Positions 12,201 through 27,460 of a DNA stretch of 64,000 nt are shown in pieces. The notes under the pieces are model-generated. The model was given only the letters and a program-made list of their open reading frames with translations. It was not told the DNA's origin and did no database searches. The DNA comes from Amblyornis subalaris (lineage: Eukaryota; Chordata; Aves; Passeriformes; Ptilonorhynchidae). Each line of letters starts with the position of its first letter. The stretch's first letter is position 1. The stretch covers positions 24,577,786 to 24,641,785 of the forward strand of contig JACAXG010000002.1 of assembly GCA_018881555.1 (NCBI GenBank), read 5' to 3'. The position numbers were made by a program, and so were the translations under genes.

Positions 12201-15200
12201 CCCACGAAATTGGTAACTTCTTCAGTTGGCATTTTTTTTTTGGTCCTCTTCTGATTTGCTGCAATTATCACACATACCTGTGATGTTCATCTAAGTGTTA
12301 CAGAACACTGTTAAAAATTTAAATAATAATAGTTTATATAGTCTAGATACATGAGGGTAATATGCAAAAATATTAAGTAGATCAGATTTGGTTTTTTGGG
12401 TCTGAATCACAAAAATATTTAATTAGCTCAAAAATTCCGTGATTTTAAAAAAGATTTCATAAAACTGAAAGCAAGTAGATTTTAAAAAGAATNTAGAGGA
12501 AGAAAAATATCAACAATTTAAGTAAGAATAATTATTTTAAGACCTGAGCAATCCTTTCATTACACTGCTTTCAATGTCACAGCTGTGATATTATGCATAT
12601 GGTCAATGGCTTGAAAATTAAATCAGCAAAAAAGTGCCCTCAAGCCAGCATACCTCTACATAAATGTCATCGTCACATGAAATCAGAAACCATCCGAAAC
12701 AGCTCTCACTGGTAAACCTATAGTCACCTTGTCTCTGCTACATGAGTTGGCATTTACACTTCTCATCTTTGCCCCAGGANATATAAGCACCTGGCTCTGT
12801 GGAAAAGTATGGGGAAAGGAATCTATTTATCCAGCGCACAAGATACAGAAGCAAAGGTTCATTGAACAGCACAGTCACCATCAGGATTTTTCTCTTCCCT
12901 CTACTCTTAACACACTTCGAACTTGTCACATGTCTGAAAATGTTAGCTTTTGCTAGCCAAAGCCTCCNATCAGTGCTTAATCCCCTTTCTTCTTTAGCTC
13001 CACTGACCAAATCTTTTGCACTGACAAGTTTTGATTACTTGATGCTAAGTACTCAGTGCTTTTCTGATCATCCCTCTAACCCTCTGTTTGCTCCTTTAGC
13101 CTGTCCTTCAGTAGATCCTCCTCACTAAGGCTGATGAAGAGATTTTAGACAAAACCTTATTCCTTCAAAAATACTCTTTCATGAATGTCAAAGTGATCTG
13201 AGGAGTCACATTCGTATCAACAAAACAGCTGCCCACAAAAGCTCAGTGGTTAGTAAAGGATGATAGAAGGTGTGAAACTAAGACAAAGCCCTTGTTCTTC
13301 TTAATTATATCTCTTCTGCTGAAACAGTTACATTTTACATGAACAGTTAAATATTAGGGATCATCTATGTTTTGTCAGCTTTCCTACTTGCTTGAGATGT
13401 GAGACAGATCATCTCAGCTGAATACCTGAAGAACAGAGCTAATCAACCCTGAGAAGTCAGGATTGTTTTCACTTCTATTCCTATTCAAATTGAAATAAAA
13501 TTNTAAAGTTTTACTTTGGGAATATGAGGAGAAAGAAATGGGGAAACATTCATGTGTGAATTTTTTCTTTTTTTATGTAGCAGGATAATGAGATTGTGGA
13601 CTACACCCAGACATACATGTTTGTATAACTAACTGTATGTGCATGATTGTCTGTCCCTCACTGCCTTCCATTTCAGCAACTACCACCTGCCCTCTTTCCT
13701 CCATGCCTTACTTCCTTGCTCTTATTTACGCTTACCCGCAATCATGGGCTGTTATTCTTAAACCAAAATATAAGAGAAGAGGAAGTGAGAGAATGCAACT
13801 GGAAATCAATTTTCCACAACATCAGCCCAGTGGCCAGAAAGAGAAGTGGTTGGTACCCTCTGCATCCTTGGCATGCACAAAATATTCGTTCTGGGAGGCA
13901 CGCTAAAGATGTCATATGCAGCAATATCTTATATATACATAAATATGGCTGTATGGCTGTATTGAAAGTTACACAGTTGCTCCCTTTAAGCAGGACAAAG
14001 TCAAAGGATCTGGGTGTCATATTTACTGGAGATAATCACAACCATTGTGAAAATACACAGAACTAAGGTAAACTGATTTACATGTATGTGTNTGTGCATA
14101 TACATTTAATCTGAAAAACAAACATTGCCATCTGGAAATTATACAGAATGACATATTTATTATTTAGGGGTCTAAGCAAGGGAAACTGAAAATTTTGTTT
14201 AGGGCTAGTTAGAAAGTTTGTCAAAATCTGAAGTTTAGCTCCTGACTTAGTTTAGTAGTTTAGTAGTTTCTTTTAAACTAATCTGTGAAAATCACAGTAT
14301 GCAGAATGCCAGCACAAATTCTATACAACTCTTCATGCGACAAAGTAAACATTAATTCCTTGGCCTAGTTTATATGTTAGAAATTGCATTTTAGTGGGAA
14401 CCTTTTCTGTCTAACCTGACCAGAAATATTCTTTTCTAAGATGCCCTTTCTCTCTCTTTGCCCCTCAAACAGTAAGGAAACTGAAAAAATTAGATCTACT
14501 TTGATTTTTGCAAGTGATATCCAAACCTGGACACACACAGGTTCTCCATATTTCTTCTGATTACATCTTGGGCACAATGAGAAAATGCTCTTGCCTCAGG
14601 TTAGCAATAGATATTCCCTTCCCACTCACAGGGGCTATGTGGTAAATGAACTGTCCTGGGATCAGTTCTCACATTTGGAGGTGATGTAGGGAAGTGTAGA
14701 AGCAGCTACACTCTCATACCAGATTCCTCAGATACACAAGTCCGTGTTAGACAAAATAAAATAACAGTTCTCTTTGCTCTATAGATGCCTGGATAGGGAA
14801 AAAAGTAACAATTTTAGGAAGAGAGGAGAAGGAAGCACTATATGCTGCTAATAATGTCTGCGTGTAACCACATGCCTTGATCTCAAGATAATTTGTATTT
14901 CACTGAGAATCCTAACAGATGAAACCAAGTAAAGCAATTATTTGCACATTTTTTTAGGAAAATGTCAGAGGTTTACTATTTGTCAGATTCTAATATAAAC
15001 TCCTGTTTATAGGTGAGAAGTTGGGTTGTTCATATAATCAAAGTAGGAATATCTGAATACTTTATGAGCTCATTTCTGGGTTGTCTTGATGATATTATTA
15101 AAAAGGGAATTGGGAGAGACAACAGATCGCATCAAATTATGAGGTAATGAGAGGAGAGACTTTGATACTGTTATAAGGAAGTATTGGAGGAGTTGAGTGT

Positions 15201-18200
15201 GACTGTCAGTCAAGAAGAAAATGCAGAACAATATTTGAGCTTGTCTGCTACCTTGTTACTGATGAATTTTCGGAGTTCAGTCCTACTGAGAACCAAACTA
15301 TGCATAAGAAAGGAGTTTTGTATCTCAGTGCATGCTCAGCAGCACAGCAGGGTCAAGGAAAGGAAACTTGACTTTAACTCTGATACNTCTGATAATGTAC
15401 CTCCCACCAGATGGGAGCACGCTGTTATCAGAAACAGACAGTAATCAAGTGATAAGAACTAAATGCAGGATGAAGGTATAATTCCAAGGAGAGGGTGAAT
15501 GGTACTGAATCTAGTGAATAATAAAGACATATGCAGAAGCAAATATAGGATTAGAGTGATGTCTATCAACTGAGATTTGATGTGCATATGAAGCTGGTTT
15601 GTTTGAAACAGACTTTTACATTTTATGCTTTATTTTTATTTAGGAATACTGTGACTTATAGATGAGGTTTTCATTCAGCCCCACTAGTAATACCCTGTAT
15701 TTTTCAGTATGGATAGGAACACATGTTCTGGTGCCTTTGAAGTACTGATCACTCAAAGATGTAGTTGTGACCTTCTATGGACCATTACACAACTCTCAAG
15801 TAATTGTGATTGATATTGTGATTGATATTTCATAATTATCAGTTACAAGATTTTTGGAACCAGTATGACTAAAGTGTAGACTTATTCTGGATATGCTAAA
15901 GAACACCCAAAATGCAGAACAAAGCAAGACCTCAGTATCACATCTGATCTAGGTTAAATCTTGGTATGTATATGTTTCACCATTCACATAAATCAATCTG
16001 TGCCATTTTTCGGTTAGAGAATTGCATACATGGTATATTTAAACAAGTTTTTATTTAATATGTAGGAGACAGTAGGTTGAACTCCATAGTAGNTCTGTCC
16101 TACATTTAATGCAAACCACAGAGAGACAGATAAGAAGCTCTGTCCCTGCAGGCAGACCGGTCTGAATGCAAATCAGCCTCTGCCTGGGGACAGCTGACAA
16201 GCAACACTGGGGTCACATCACCTGGGCACTCTGAGCTCATTAAAGGACATCTCCAAAGCTATGTGGTAGAAACACAGCAGGTACGAAATAAAACATCTAT
16301 GATACCNCCTATTCTTCTTTACTATAGACAATATCCCTATTAGTCATTGNACTGCAAAACTGCTGAAGTAATCTCAGTCTGGGAATGTGACTGAATAATG
16401 AACATTTTCTAACATCCAAGAAGGCCAAGTGATTCTAAAGCTACTTCCAGGAAACAAGAACATCCTTATTGCTCTTCTTGCAAGCTGGCTGAGTAGACAG
16501 TNTGTGGAGGCAAATCAGGCTAAAGCAGCCTCCTTGTTTAGGAGAGTCGGGGGTTTTCAATGTTCTCTGCTTTAATGATACTAAGTGTTACTATAAGCTA
16601 GGATCAGGGAGGGCATTTATTGCAGCATGTCAAGGTAGACTGTATTTGGATGACCTTTAGCAGCTCCATGTTACATGCTTTTCCTTTTCCTTTGATTATT
16701 CTCACTATTCTTAATGGGTATTGTTTTATTAGCACCTATGTGGCTTTACTTTCATACCTGGAAAATATCTCAGAAGCCATTTCACAGACAAGAAACGTCC
16801 ATGACAATGGAAAAGGAATATCTGGAGCTGGCCCTTTTTAAGGAGCAATGACAAAAAGTACACTTTAATTGTCTTTTTCTTCAGGACAATCTGTATCCAA
16901 GCTTGATCATGCACAGAACATAGAAAGTTGCCAACCAGTTATTAGAGATGGGGATTGGCTCTGACACAAAATGAATTACCCCTGTCAAATACTGATTGAG
17001 AACTGCTCAAATATAACAAAGTACTTGATGTGCTGGCTGGTCAAAAATGTCCTTGCAAAGCAATGTGACTTCAGTTTTAACACCTTTCCTTGAGAACAGG
17101 AATTTTCCAAAAAAATTCCCTGATTTTTTTCAAAATTTTATTTGAAACCAAGTTTCTATGCTGAAAGAACACGACTCAGAAATATATCAGACAAAAATAT
17201 GTAACAAAAGAGCAAATTTGTTCCTGAACTTCAAATTTCAAACCCAGCTCCCACTAATACATTATAAATTTGTCTTCAGATCTCAGTCTTATGAAAAGTT
17301 TCAATAGAAATCAGCATATATTGGTTTGCTTTTTTTCCAGATATGACCATAGTCAAGCACCTTGCCAAAAACAGATGAAGAGAAAGACAATTTTGAACAA
17401 AAGTCTGGTGTGAAAAGACAAAGGCAAATATATGTTTCCATGCCAAGTACTTTGGGAAAAAATATGGGATAAAACTAAGTCTNAAGTATCTTCAGTAATG
17501 TGAACCATTTTTGGGGTGCTTGAAACTATCTATTCAGCCTGACCTTTACAACCAAGGGGAAATCTCATCTTCTATTCCATGTAATATCTTATTCTTCCGC
17601 TTGATATGTTACATTAAGTGCCACATGTTCTTAGACACTCAGGCTAGACTGGACCTCACCTAGTAACATTACCAAAGGATTTGTCTTGTAAATAAACCCA
17701 GTCAAAATGTCAGGAGGCCCATCTGGATTTTGGCACTTTCATAGCTTTTCTGAGAGCAGACACTCGACACTAGGCACAGTGAATTAAAAGCCATTTCCAA
17801 GTTAAGCACTTTTTGTCCTGGACATCCCTGTGTGCATGATACACCTGCAGCTCTAAGACCGGTTTTGCCAACAGTATGTGTCTCCTGTGTTTTGTGTTCA
17901 TTTGGGGTTTTTAGAACAGCAGGTTTTTCTGCTATTCCCAGGTCTCAGTTTGCCCTGGGACACTAGGGCCTGCTTGAGTTATGCTTTTCCACAGATGCGA
18001 TAGATATCGGCTCCTGGCAGTGGATAAATCATTTTCTGACTCCTGAAATTCAAAAGCCTGCAGATGAACTAACTCTTTATGTGCCACAGTCACCCATCCA
18101 GCAGTACATAAACCTATGATGCAAAATGTTCAAGAAAAAAACCCATCTGTTGTCACAAATACACAGACAGACAGACACAGAACAGAGGAGAAAAAATATA

Positions 18201-18889
18201 AACCAGAAAAAGTATTTCAGCNATTATCAGCTATATGAAAGAATTTACATGAAAGGAAACAGAGTTATAAAAAAAAAGTTTGTTTCTACAACAGCTATAA
18301 TTTTTCTTTGTGTTTTCTCTTTCTGTCTCCTACATTCTAGTCACAGTCTTGGACAGATCAAAGCTAGAATTGCAGATGAAGAACCCACTTTATTATTATT
18401 ATCACTATTTAAAAAGAAAATCTAATCTGGGAGCTTTTTCATTAGGCAATTTAGCTTCTTCACAGAGTAGAAGAGGAAGACATGAATNAGTAAATTCAAC
18501 CTTGTCAGTGCTGACAGCTGCAACTGCACTGAAAAATGTCTAAAAATTAAAGGATCTTTTAAAAGGAAAAATAAGTTTGAGCATTAATGTCTTTACAACT
18601 CATCATAGCAGATATATACTAATTTTCCTTCAATAGTACATCACCATTTGTCACCGTCAGTCAATTTAGATTCCTGTCCAAGCTCCAACATATGTCCATA
18701 GTCAACTTCCTAATGCAAACTATAAAGAATGTTTGTTTGCAAAGCATTTACTGAAAAGAACTGCTACGTCTTTCTTTCTCCTCTCCAGTCANCCTGAAAG
18801 AGCAGAACACAAATGGAGCAAATGTAGAGGACTACAATGATCCTTAAGGGACAGTTAAACCATTTCTTTTTCCAAATTCCCAGTTTAAA

Positions 18890-19240
18890 TGAAAATAAAA
18901 GTTTTACCCCAGAGGCACAAAGCAGAAGATCCTCAGCTGCGTCCTCAGAGCTCAGAAGGCAAGGCAAGGACATTGGGGACTTTTGGAAGCTCCCGGATGC
19001 ATTCCCAGGGCCTGAGGAAAGCGTGCAGTGCTGGTACAACTGGCACAAGCTGCAGCTGCCAAGGAGCTGTTGGCAGTTGTTCCCTGTGGGGTGAAGGGGC
19101 CGTGCAGCCAGATCCGGCAGGGCAACANGTCGAGCTGTTGTGCAACCGTAAAACAATCCAGACTGGTACACAAATATTTTCTGCGCCAGGAGGATCTGGA
19201 CTCCAGTATAAAGGTCTTTGCTTGAGATCGTTTTGTGGGT
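18890..19240. other. CpG- and G+C-richer patch, open in several frames
   Basis: Within otherwise A+T-rich, CpG-poor DNA, this interval has roughly nine CpG dinucleotides, counted by eye, and a visibly higher G+C content. Reading frames are open through it on both strands; on the minus strand a frame stays open from about 19363 down to 18764, interrupted only by N-codons. The simultaneous openness of several frames is what G+C-rich sequence gives by chance, and the translations match nothing I recognise. It might be a non-coding first exon, a small regulatory CpG patch, an inserted retroposon or an unknown repeat. Confidence 0.3.
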
Positions 19241-20485
19241 CTTGGAAGCAATTATAACCATATTTGTGGTTTTAAAATTCATAGACAGTCTGTGAAGTGG
19301 ACATTTGACTATATAATCCCACTTTATATCCCTTGTACCTTGAANACTTTCCTCTCTGGTCACTTCTGGTTCTTCCTCTTTCCTGAGCTACCTGGAAGTT
19401 CAGAGTTCTGCTCAAATTCATACCAGGTGACAGGTTCTGTGAAGAAAATGCAGCCTGGATATTTGGATTCTGCTTCATCTAGTGCTGTCTTCTGATGAAC
19501 AAGGAAAAACCATGTTTCTTGTTACTTAGGTAACAGACAATTGAGAAAGGAGTTTTGGTTTTGTTGTATTGTGGGTTTGTAGGGGTTTTCTTCTAGAGTT
19601 TTACTTAATCTCTGAGGAAGGCAGATATAACAATACTCCTATGTCTCACATTTCAGAGAAACAACAAAAAAATGTTATCTGTTCTGCAAATAAGAACCAG
19701 AGCATGACAGCTGAGTGAAGCAAACCTTTGGTTCAGATGCAGAAATAACAAAGGCCACACAGCATCAGATACACAAACACAGGACTGAAAGCACCATCNA
19801 CCAGAACACACACTTTTCACACATCATCAAACTTGACCAAATGTTCACAATTATGTTTGTGACCCATATACTTNAAAGAGGTGCCTGACAGAAATGTGGG
19901 TGCTACACAGCCCTGGGGGAGGTTATGCAGAGGCAGAAGACTGCAAGTAGTGAGTGGTTCATGCCACAAGCAGANTTATGGTCCCAGTTCCCTTCCTTTG
20001 CTACCTGACTTGACAAACCTCCTCTGTAAATGATACCATCCCACTTCCTTTACAGAATTTGTCAAATGAGTCCTTCTTAGCCCCATTCTCCCCACCAGTA
20101 AATTTCTTTTTTTAGTTAAAAACCCCAACTTTTCATTTGTCAGCAGTGCCCTGACAGCAATAGGCAAATGATTCTGGCAGACTAAATCCTGGTGGTCTTT
20201 TTAAACCACTGAGAGTAACATTACCAGTTTTTCACTCNATACCAGTGGACTGGGATATAAATTTACTTGTGCTCTTTTCCTCCTCAAAGACTGACATCAG
20301 TGCATATTAGGAATGCACTTGTCTGGCAATACAAGGTCTAGCAGCCCTTTTACTGGAGANAAAAAGAGTGGAGGATCAGGCACTTAAAGCTGGTTGTCCT
20401 GAAGTAAATTCATGTCTTGAATTGTCCGTGTGTTNTTTGAGAGGTTAATTTGAACACACCTGTCACTCTTAAGTACAAGGCAGTT

Positions 20486-20505
20486 GGAGTATATTAATAT
20501 ACTCC
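20486..20505. repeat. Perfect 20-bp palindrome
   Basis: GGAGTATATTAATATACTCC is identical to its own reverse complement. It is not flanked by further symmetry. It could form a small cruciform or a dimeric protein site, but an A+T-rich palindrome may also arise by chance. Confidence 0.9.
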
Positions 20506-21750
20506 TGAATTATTTAAAAGATATGACTAATGCTTCTTGTACCATAAGACTGTTATCTGCAAAAATAACATCTGTGTCAGTCATTGCTGAGTGCTTAGGA
20601 TTTCATCACTAGAATTTATCAGTATTTCCGAGTCCTTAGTGTGAAGGATTCTGCCGGGTTACCAGGTCTCCTTCACCTTCAGGTGTAAAACCAAACCTAC
20701 AGACTATTTCACATTGCCCATGGTCAGAAATGAATCACAGAAAAATATGGAGTCTCTTTCTTGAGCAGGATCTCATAAATTTTCAGATAAATTGAAGACT
20801 ATGGAGTAGATATGTTAGACAGTCTGGTGTGATATAATCCTTCTTTCAAGAAAATAGAAATTGATCCCAAAAGTTTTTTTGCCTGAGTCCTGATAAAGAG
20901 CAATATTATGCAGTGCAATAGCTCAGGGAACACAACTGAATACAATCCACCAACTAAAAAAGAGATCTCACATTCCTGTGGCAGTGGTATTGTGTCCTGA
21001 TATGTGTAAAATACAGCCTTCCCTTGTACACCAGCAATGAACCATCACTGAGAAGAAAAATGAACAGGCATTAAAAAGTACCAAAAGAAAATTTTAGAAC
21101 TTTTATTTATGGCATAACATACCTTTCTCCCATGGTATATGTCTGATGCCAGATGAAGAACATTTGACTGTACAAGTTATTTCTGCTAATTATCTGACTA
21201 TTTGAAGGGGTTCACAAAGGAGTTTCTGCATTCTGCTGTTTCTAAATGGAACAGCACCAGCACAGCAAACCATGAACCTCTTTAAAAGTGTAGCTATCTC
21301 AGTGGTTCATCACACAGAAATCATGTTTGAAGTACAGGAACATTTCAAGGAAAGTTCCTTTCCTGCTACACCATGAATGGAAGAAGTCTTTTGTTACCTG
21401 TTGATCATGCATTGCAGTAGGGGTTCTGACACCAAAGAACCTCTTCCTCACCCATCTCGATCAATTAAAGGCCAGTTTTCAGTGTGTCAAAGATTTGAGT
21501 TAAAGCAAGTGAGAACTGCAAGAAATTTCAAACCCAAAATGTGAACTATGTACTTTATTGCTTGTATATTTGCATTGCATACGCAATCAAAGATTGCAAA
21601 CACAAGTATTTAATTGAAAGCATGTATATGCTGTGATCATGCTGGAAGACAATCATTTTATTAAGTTACTGAAAGTTTTGCAGTCATTTGATCAATTGTC
21701 TTTCATTGAATGCACAACATAGCTGAGAATTAGAGTCAGGTTATGGGAGG

Positions 21751-21822
21751 AATGAGTGAATGAACAAATGAATAAGTGAATGAATGAATNAATAAATAAA
21801 TAAATAAATAAATAAATAAATA
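21751..21822. repeat. Tetranucleotide microsatellite AATG/AATA
   Basis: Imperfect AATG-type units (with AGTG and ACAA variants) pass at an N into a purer run of AATA units. The purer right-hand part is the younger or faster-mutating side. Confidence 0.95.
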
Positions 21823-24800
21823 GAATCTACACATTTTAAAGGTCTAGTCCTTTATCATTTTGTATTCTTAATGTAAGAGAACATATGATATGTTACTTTT
21901 TTTTACAAATCTTGTGGTCCCCTTTTATTTATTTCTAAAATAATCTTCACAGAACTGAAAATTTATTTCCACAACCGAGTGTATCAAGATATTGTCTCTC
22001 AGATTTCATTTTATTTTTGTAAACATTTTTAGTTTGTTTTGTATTTCTTTGGAGTACTACAGATATACTGTCCAAAATTCTGTAGTTCATCAATTGAGTG
22101 TTATCTAGTAGTCTCACACAGTGGTAGCAGCTTACCCCNTCATAGTCACAGAACGGAAGAAAATGAGCTTTAGCATGGAAAACACATTTCACACACGCAC
22201 ATCTAATACATTTCTAGGGAATTTCTAGGGATTCAATTTTCACAGTAATATTACAGTAACAGCTTTAATTTAGGTCTTGTCTAGAACCCTGTGTGTTGCA
22301 TGTGACCAGTGATGAGCCTTGTGTTACTGTGAGGACAGGAACTGTTACATTTCTCCAAAACATCCTAAATATCTGGTCAGCACTTTTGGTCGGGTCTGCT
22401 GTTAAAATCTGTGCCGAGAAGATGCCTGCAAATTTTTGGTGCCACTGTGATGTGATGGCTGTGATGGCTGACTAGCTATGTAGGATTCTGGTTATGTAAA
22501 CCCCAAGTGAAAACACTGGAAAATTTTGGGACTCAAAGAGTTCCAGCAGGGGTCTCAATGCAAAGCTATAGAGAGCCCCAGCTTGAGCAGTAGCAGTGAT
22601 GTGATCCCTGTGTCTACACGTGCTTGAAAGCAAGGGTCTACTGCTACAGCAGAGGTGGGGGAGGCACAGAGAACCGGTTATCTTACTTTTTAGACTTGTG
22701 CTNACCTTCACCAGAGGAGGTATTAGAAATAAGTATGCCTTTGGGACACTAAAAATATATGGGTATATCAAATAATTTATGGACTAAAAGTTCTGATCCA
22801 AATGCANTCCCATGCTCTGGTGATGAGAACAGTTTTCTACCAAATTTTCAGATTAGGCAGCAACTTATGTCCATAACAGTAAAGAAGAGGTCAAGGACCT
22901 CATTTGAATGTGACTCTCCAGGTTGCTACAATTTTTGCATTTCTATTAGAATTACTTCTGTTGTGCCACATGCAACTAAAATGACACATTCAGATGTGAA
23001 ATCTAAATGATTATTTAACAAACTTGTGCAAGAATCTGGAACACAGTGTAACAAGTTTACACCTGTGATTGCNTACTGTGTCTGTTGCTCAACATCAAAA
23101 CAATATAGGGAGTATTCATCTGTCGCTATTAAAAAGAAATAAAACAGAACTATTAAAATGTACACTCAGCATAAGAATTTTAAATACTTTGACACATTTT
23201 TGTAAAAAAACCCCACACTTAATTGCTATTTTTCAAATTATTAACATTGATTAATTCACCNCTAAAAAGATTATTTGCATAATTTTTAGGATATATAATT
23301 AACACAGTGATTTGTATGAACACTTTAGTCTTGAAAGAGTTTTTAAAGGTTCTCCTTTCAAATCAAGCTGCTATTTTTACAGTCACAACCAATAGGGCAA
23401 AATCAAATACATACACCTTACTCTTCATACTGTCCATGCTTATGTTACACAGAGAGTAAGAGCACATTTTGAGGCTGCTCAGAAGGAACCACTGGTGATA
23501 GAAATTCTGTGCCTGGGCCTTCTGACAGCCACACAATGTAGTGTCATTAAGGTGGAGGAATTCCAGTGGCAATTGCAATTTTACTTGTTGTTACAGCAGA
23601 TATAGCAGATGACGGCTGCTCACACCTTATGACTTCTGAGAGAATGCCCAGCATTTTGTACCTGTTAAATTCAGAAAAATAGCCCCAAACTTGGCTGCAT
23701 GAAAAAGTATGTTCAGAAGGTGTGAATGCCAAAATTCAAAATCAAAAGGACATGATATACCAGTATATGCAAGATAAGGGTGGCACAAGCAGTATTCTCC
23801 TATCGTTCCTGACTTGAAAAGAGACAAAGAAAAGGTAGGATTTGAAATTTTCTGTGTTATCCACCCACCTCTTTTAAGATAATCTAGGGTTAGAGCCCTT
23901 GTGATCCCAGTGGACCAAAGCAAGCTTGTAACAGAAAAAAAAATCCTTCACTTTCTTTGCTTGTTGTATCTTCAGTTGCTGTGAAATTAATCCACTAATT
24001 CTGTAAGGAGAGAACATTCTGAAGAATCTCCTAACAAAAAGGGGAGCAAATCTAACACATGAATTCAGCACAGTATAAAAATAATATTGTCTGGCTGTAC
24101 CCGCTAATGAAATACCAAAAGAGCAGAAATTAAAAAAGGATACTTGATGTGAGCAGACTTGCGTTTTTCTTTTGCTGCTAGAAAAAGCATTCTGCAGCCA
24201 AAATGTCAGCTCATTGGTCAGATTGTATCAATATACTGCAGCTATTTTACAGATCGATATCTACTTTACATTCCCTTCCTGGCAAATTTTAAAACCATCA
24301 CCATGTTTTGGAGAGTCAGAAATTCTACTATCACTGCACTTGATGACTTGTCAGCAGAAGGATTTGCCTTTTTATTACAAAACCAGGCACAGGCATACTT
24401 GATCGTAAAGAATTCCTTTAAAAGTTATTTATAAAATGACAGCCTCTGTTCTCTCTCATTTCCCTCTGGAAAACCTTGCATTCACAAATTTGATCCTTTG
24501 TCTTCCAGATTTTCAAACATCTCCCGAATCTTTACAATGTCAGATTGATTCTGTCGTTGAGTTTGAGACGAAGTCAGTCTCTTCTTGATAGCCTTATTTC
24601 ACTATTCCATCTCAAAGTCCTTATTAAAAATGCCTTAAATTATTCCTTTGGCTTTAGAAATCATCTGACACAAAAGAAGCACTGGAACAAAATATTCCCC
24701 TGGTATTTCTCACAGATTTACTGTCCCTTGACAGTTTGTGTACACTGCAAGGACGTACAGACCAGAAGAAACCGGCAGGTCCTTGTGCCCTACAGATCTG

Positions 24801-27460
24801 ATTATCTGTTCCCATCAGGTTTTGCCCTTACTCATTTTGGAGCACCAGTACTGATGACAATTGATACCAGCGAAGACTATCATACTGCTATAATTTTGAG
24901 CCCTGTTGCTCCAGTGAAAGCTCTCCACCGCCCCAACAATTCTATTCCTTAACTCTGTGGAACTGAGGTGGATACACAGGCTGATGAACAGCAATGGATT
25001 GCTTTGTCTTGCAAGGACCATCCGAAATAAGCAGTACAGTTACCATGTTGTAGTTGCTTAGACTGGGGATGACCAGCACAACACAAAATATTTCCAAGTC
25101 TATCAGTAGTTAGACCGAGCTAAGTTTTTCTTGGAGCAGATGAAACGAATTAGCCTGATGCAGTTCATTCAGTCTCTATCCGCAAAAATCCTGCTACAGA
25201 CACTGGCCAGACAAAGGCACTACTAGCCACGGGCTTTTTCTCCCTTTGTGAGTCTCCATGTACTGTTTCTAACCACATGGAGCCTCCACCTGTCACTTGA
25301 GGCAAGAGTTTTTTGTTACTTGAATACATTATATCAGGAAAGTTAAAATCAATTACTGACAAACAGCTTCTCTCTGGATGACCATAGCACCAGGTAGGGA
25401 GCTGGCAGCTNCCCTGCTTGTCTTTATGGTTATAATGTTCTCACATAGAGACAACAGGCTCTTTAGTGACTGCAGAATCTCCAGTAACTGGAGATGCAAG
25501 GCTGAATATAAGCACCAGCCAAAATCAAAACCCACAAATACCTGTTGCCTCGATTTCAAGGTTTGTCTCTTTTTTGCAAAAGAAAATTATGGAGCTGGTA
25601 ATCACATCCATCCTTTGAGACCTTCACTGTCTTCGCACACCTACCCTCTTCCGAATGACTTGACAGCTTGCCTAATTTATGAGACAGTTGCATCAGTGTT
25701 TCTACTCTTTCCATTTTAGGGATTCAGCACACTTATCTCAGTTTTCCCTGTCAAATCTCCTTAAGGATCAAAATACAGATGCAAAATATGGACATCTCTT
25801 TATTTCAAATTTAAACACAAAGTGGAGACTAAAAACTAAATAAAAGACAAAGTCAACAATTAAATCAAAATCTAGTTAAGAAGGAAAGATATATCATTCT
25901 GAACCAAGTACTGGAGCACTGACAGTCAGTGGTGGGTACTAGCAAAAAATTCCATGGAAAAGCTTTGTTATAACACCTCTAGTTGGCTGAANAAAGTTAT
26001 GCTGGTTTTCCATTGCAAAGACTTAAATACAGTCTAATTACAAAAAATATAACAGTGCATATCAGGACCAAAGGGACCTGTGAACCTACTCCTGCTCTCA
26101 CTCTAAGGAGCCAAAATGTACCAAGTTTTAACTTTATTGTGAATGAGCAATGCTATTAATTTACCCATGTCACGCTTCATTGCAGTCTAACACTGGTTTG
26201 GAAAGAGAAAAAAGTTTTCATGAGAATTGTGATAAACAGAAATATTCCCTTCAAAAAGAAGTCCTGTGATTTTGTCCTTCATTTAAGCCTTCTATCAGGA
26301 CTCCAGATGCTTACATGTAGTTCACCACTGACTCAAATCATCCTTGTAGCTCAGAGCATATTGAAGTTGCCTCTAATATTGACAAGGTTCCTTTTTTAAG
26401 TTGTATTAATTATTTTGGTAGTTTGCCTATTACCGAAATCACAGAAGATTTCAACTTGACATGCATTTCTTTGCACCAAGATATAATGAGTTTATGAATC
26501 AATTTACTTCTGCTGTATTTCTTCCCAAAATAAAAATATGTAATTTTCTCTCTCTCTCTTTTTAAATATGGATGGACCATTTGGCTGAAAACTCTCTTGA
26601 GTATCTGAGAACTGAATAAAAATAATTCTATTAATTTTCACTGACTCAAAACTAAATCAAAGGATTCTCCTCCTACTTACTATCTACATTTATACAATGT
26701 ATATAATTATATTTTTTTATTGTAACTACTACTGCATCTAAAACAGAATTTAAAAGTTACATGGAATGAAAAGGAAAATTTTAAAGCAAAGGATTAGGTT
26801 TTTTAGCAATTTCTTGTCAGGTCACTATTGAACAGCTCAAACCTAAACATCCTAAAGGGTTTTAGAGTTTTGCTACCTTTGTATTGCTCCCAACCTAAAT
26901 CCAGAAGGACAGTGCTTAGTGTTTCAATTAAAAAGTGGGTTTCAACACCCTGCGACAGAGCCCTCATTTCTATACCTGACCTCTCAGGGAATATGAGCGA
27001 AATACAGTAGGAACAGACAGTGGAAGCCCCCAGAAAGAAGCAAATAAATACAATTTATTAAAAAATTATTGAAGTCGGATTGTCATAAAACACAGTTTCA
27101 GATGATGCCAAAGAGATTTTTCCTTTTATGCTTTTTCTATTAACAGTATATTAGTAACCCTGTAATCCTGTAACCCTGTAGCCTTTACCCTCTAACCTTG
27201 TAAATTCCTAGCTAGCAAAATCCCTATCCCATACTCCCTATCCCTACAGTCAAAATAAGATTCTTATGTCGACCTTATCTCCACTAGTGTTCTGGGGACC
27301 AGGGACACTTCTCTGTCCCATGTCTCCTAAAAGCCCAAACAACAGTAGCTAGCAGCATTAGGTGGGGATTTTGGTAGGAGGCTGAGCCAAAGGAAATCAC
27401 CTCATTAACCGTATTTCTAATTGGGAGATTTTTGTAAACAATTTTAATTTGATGTAAACC

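Larger units (their letters stand above)
12201..27140. other. Gene-less sequence
   Basis: No gene is supported. Short open frames occur throughout (for example about 13640-14066 and 24545-24952 on the plus strand), but none has a recognisable domain. Single N bases are dense between about 16000 and 23300. Listed separately are the CpG-richer patch near 19000, a palindrome at 20486 and a microsatellite at 21751. Confidence 0.5.
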
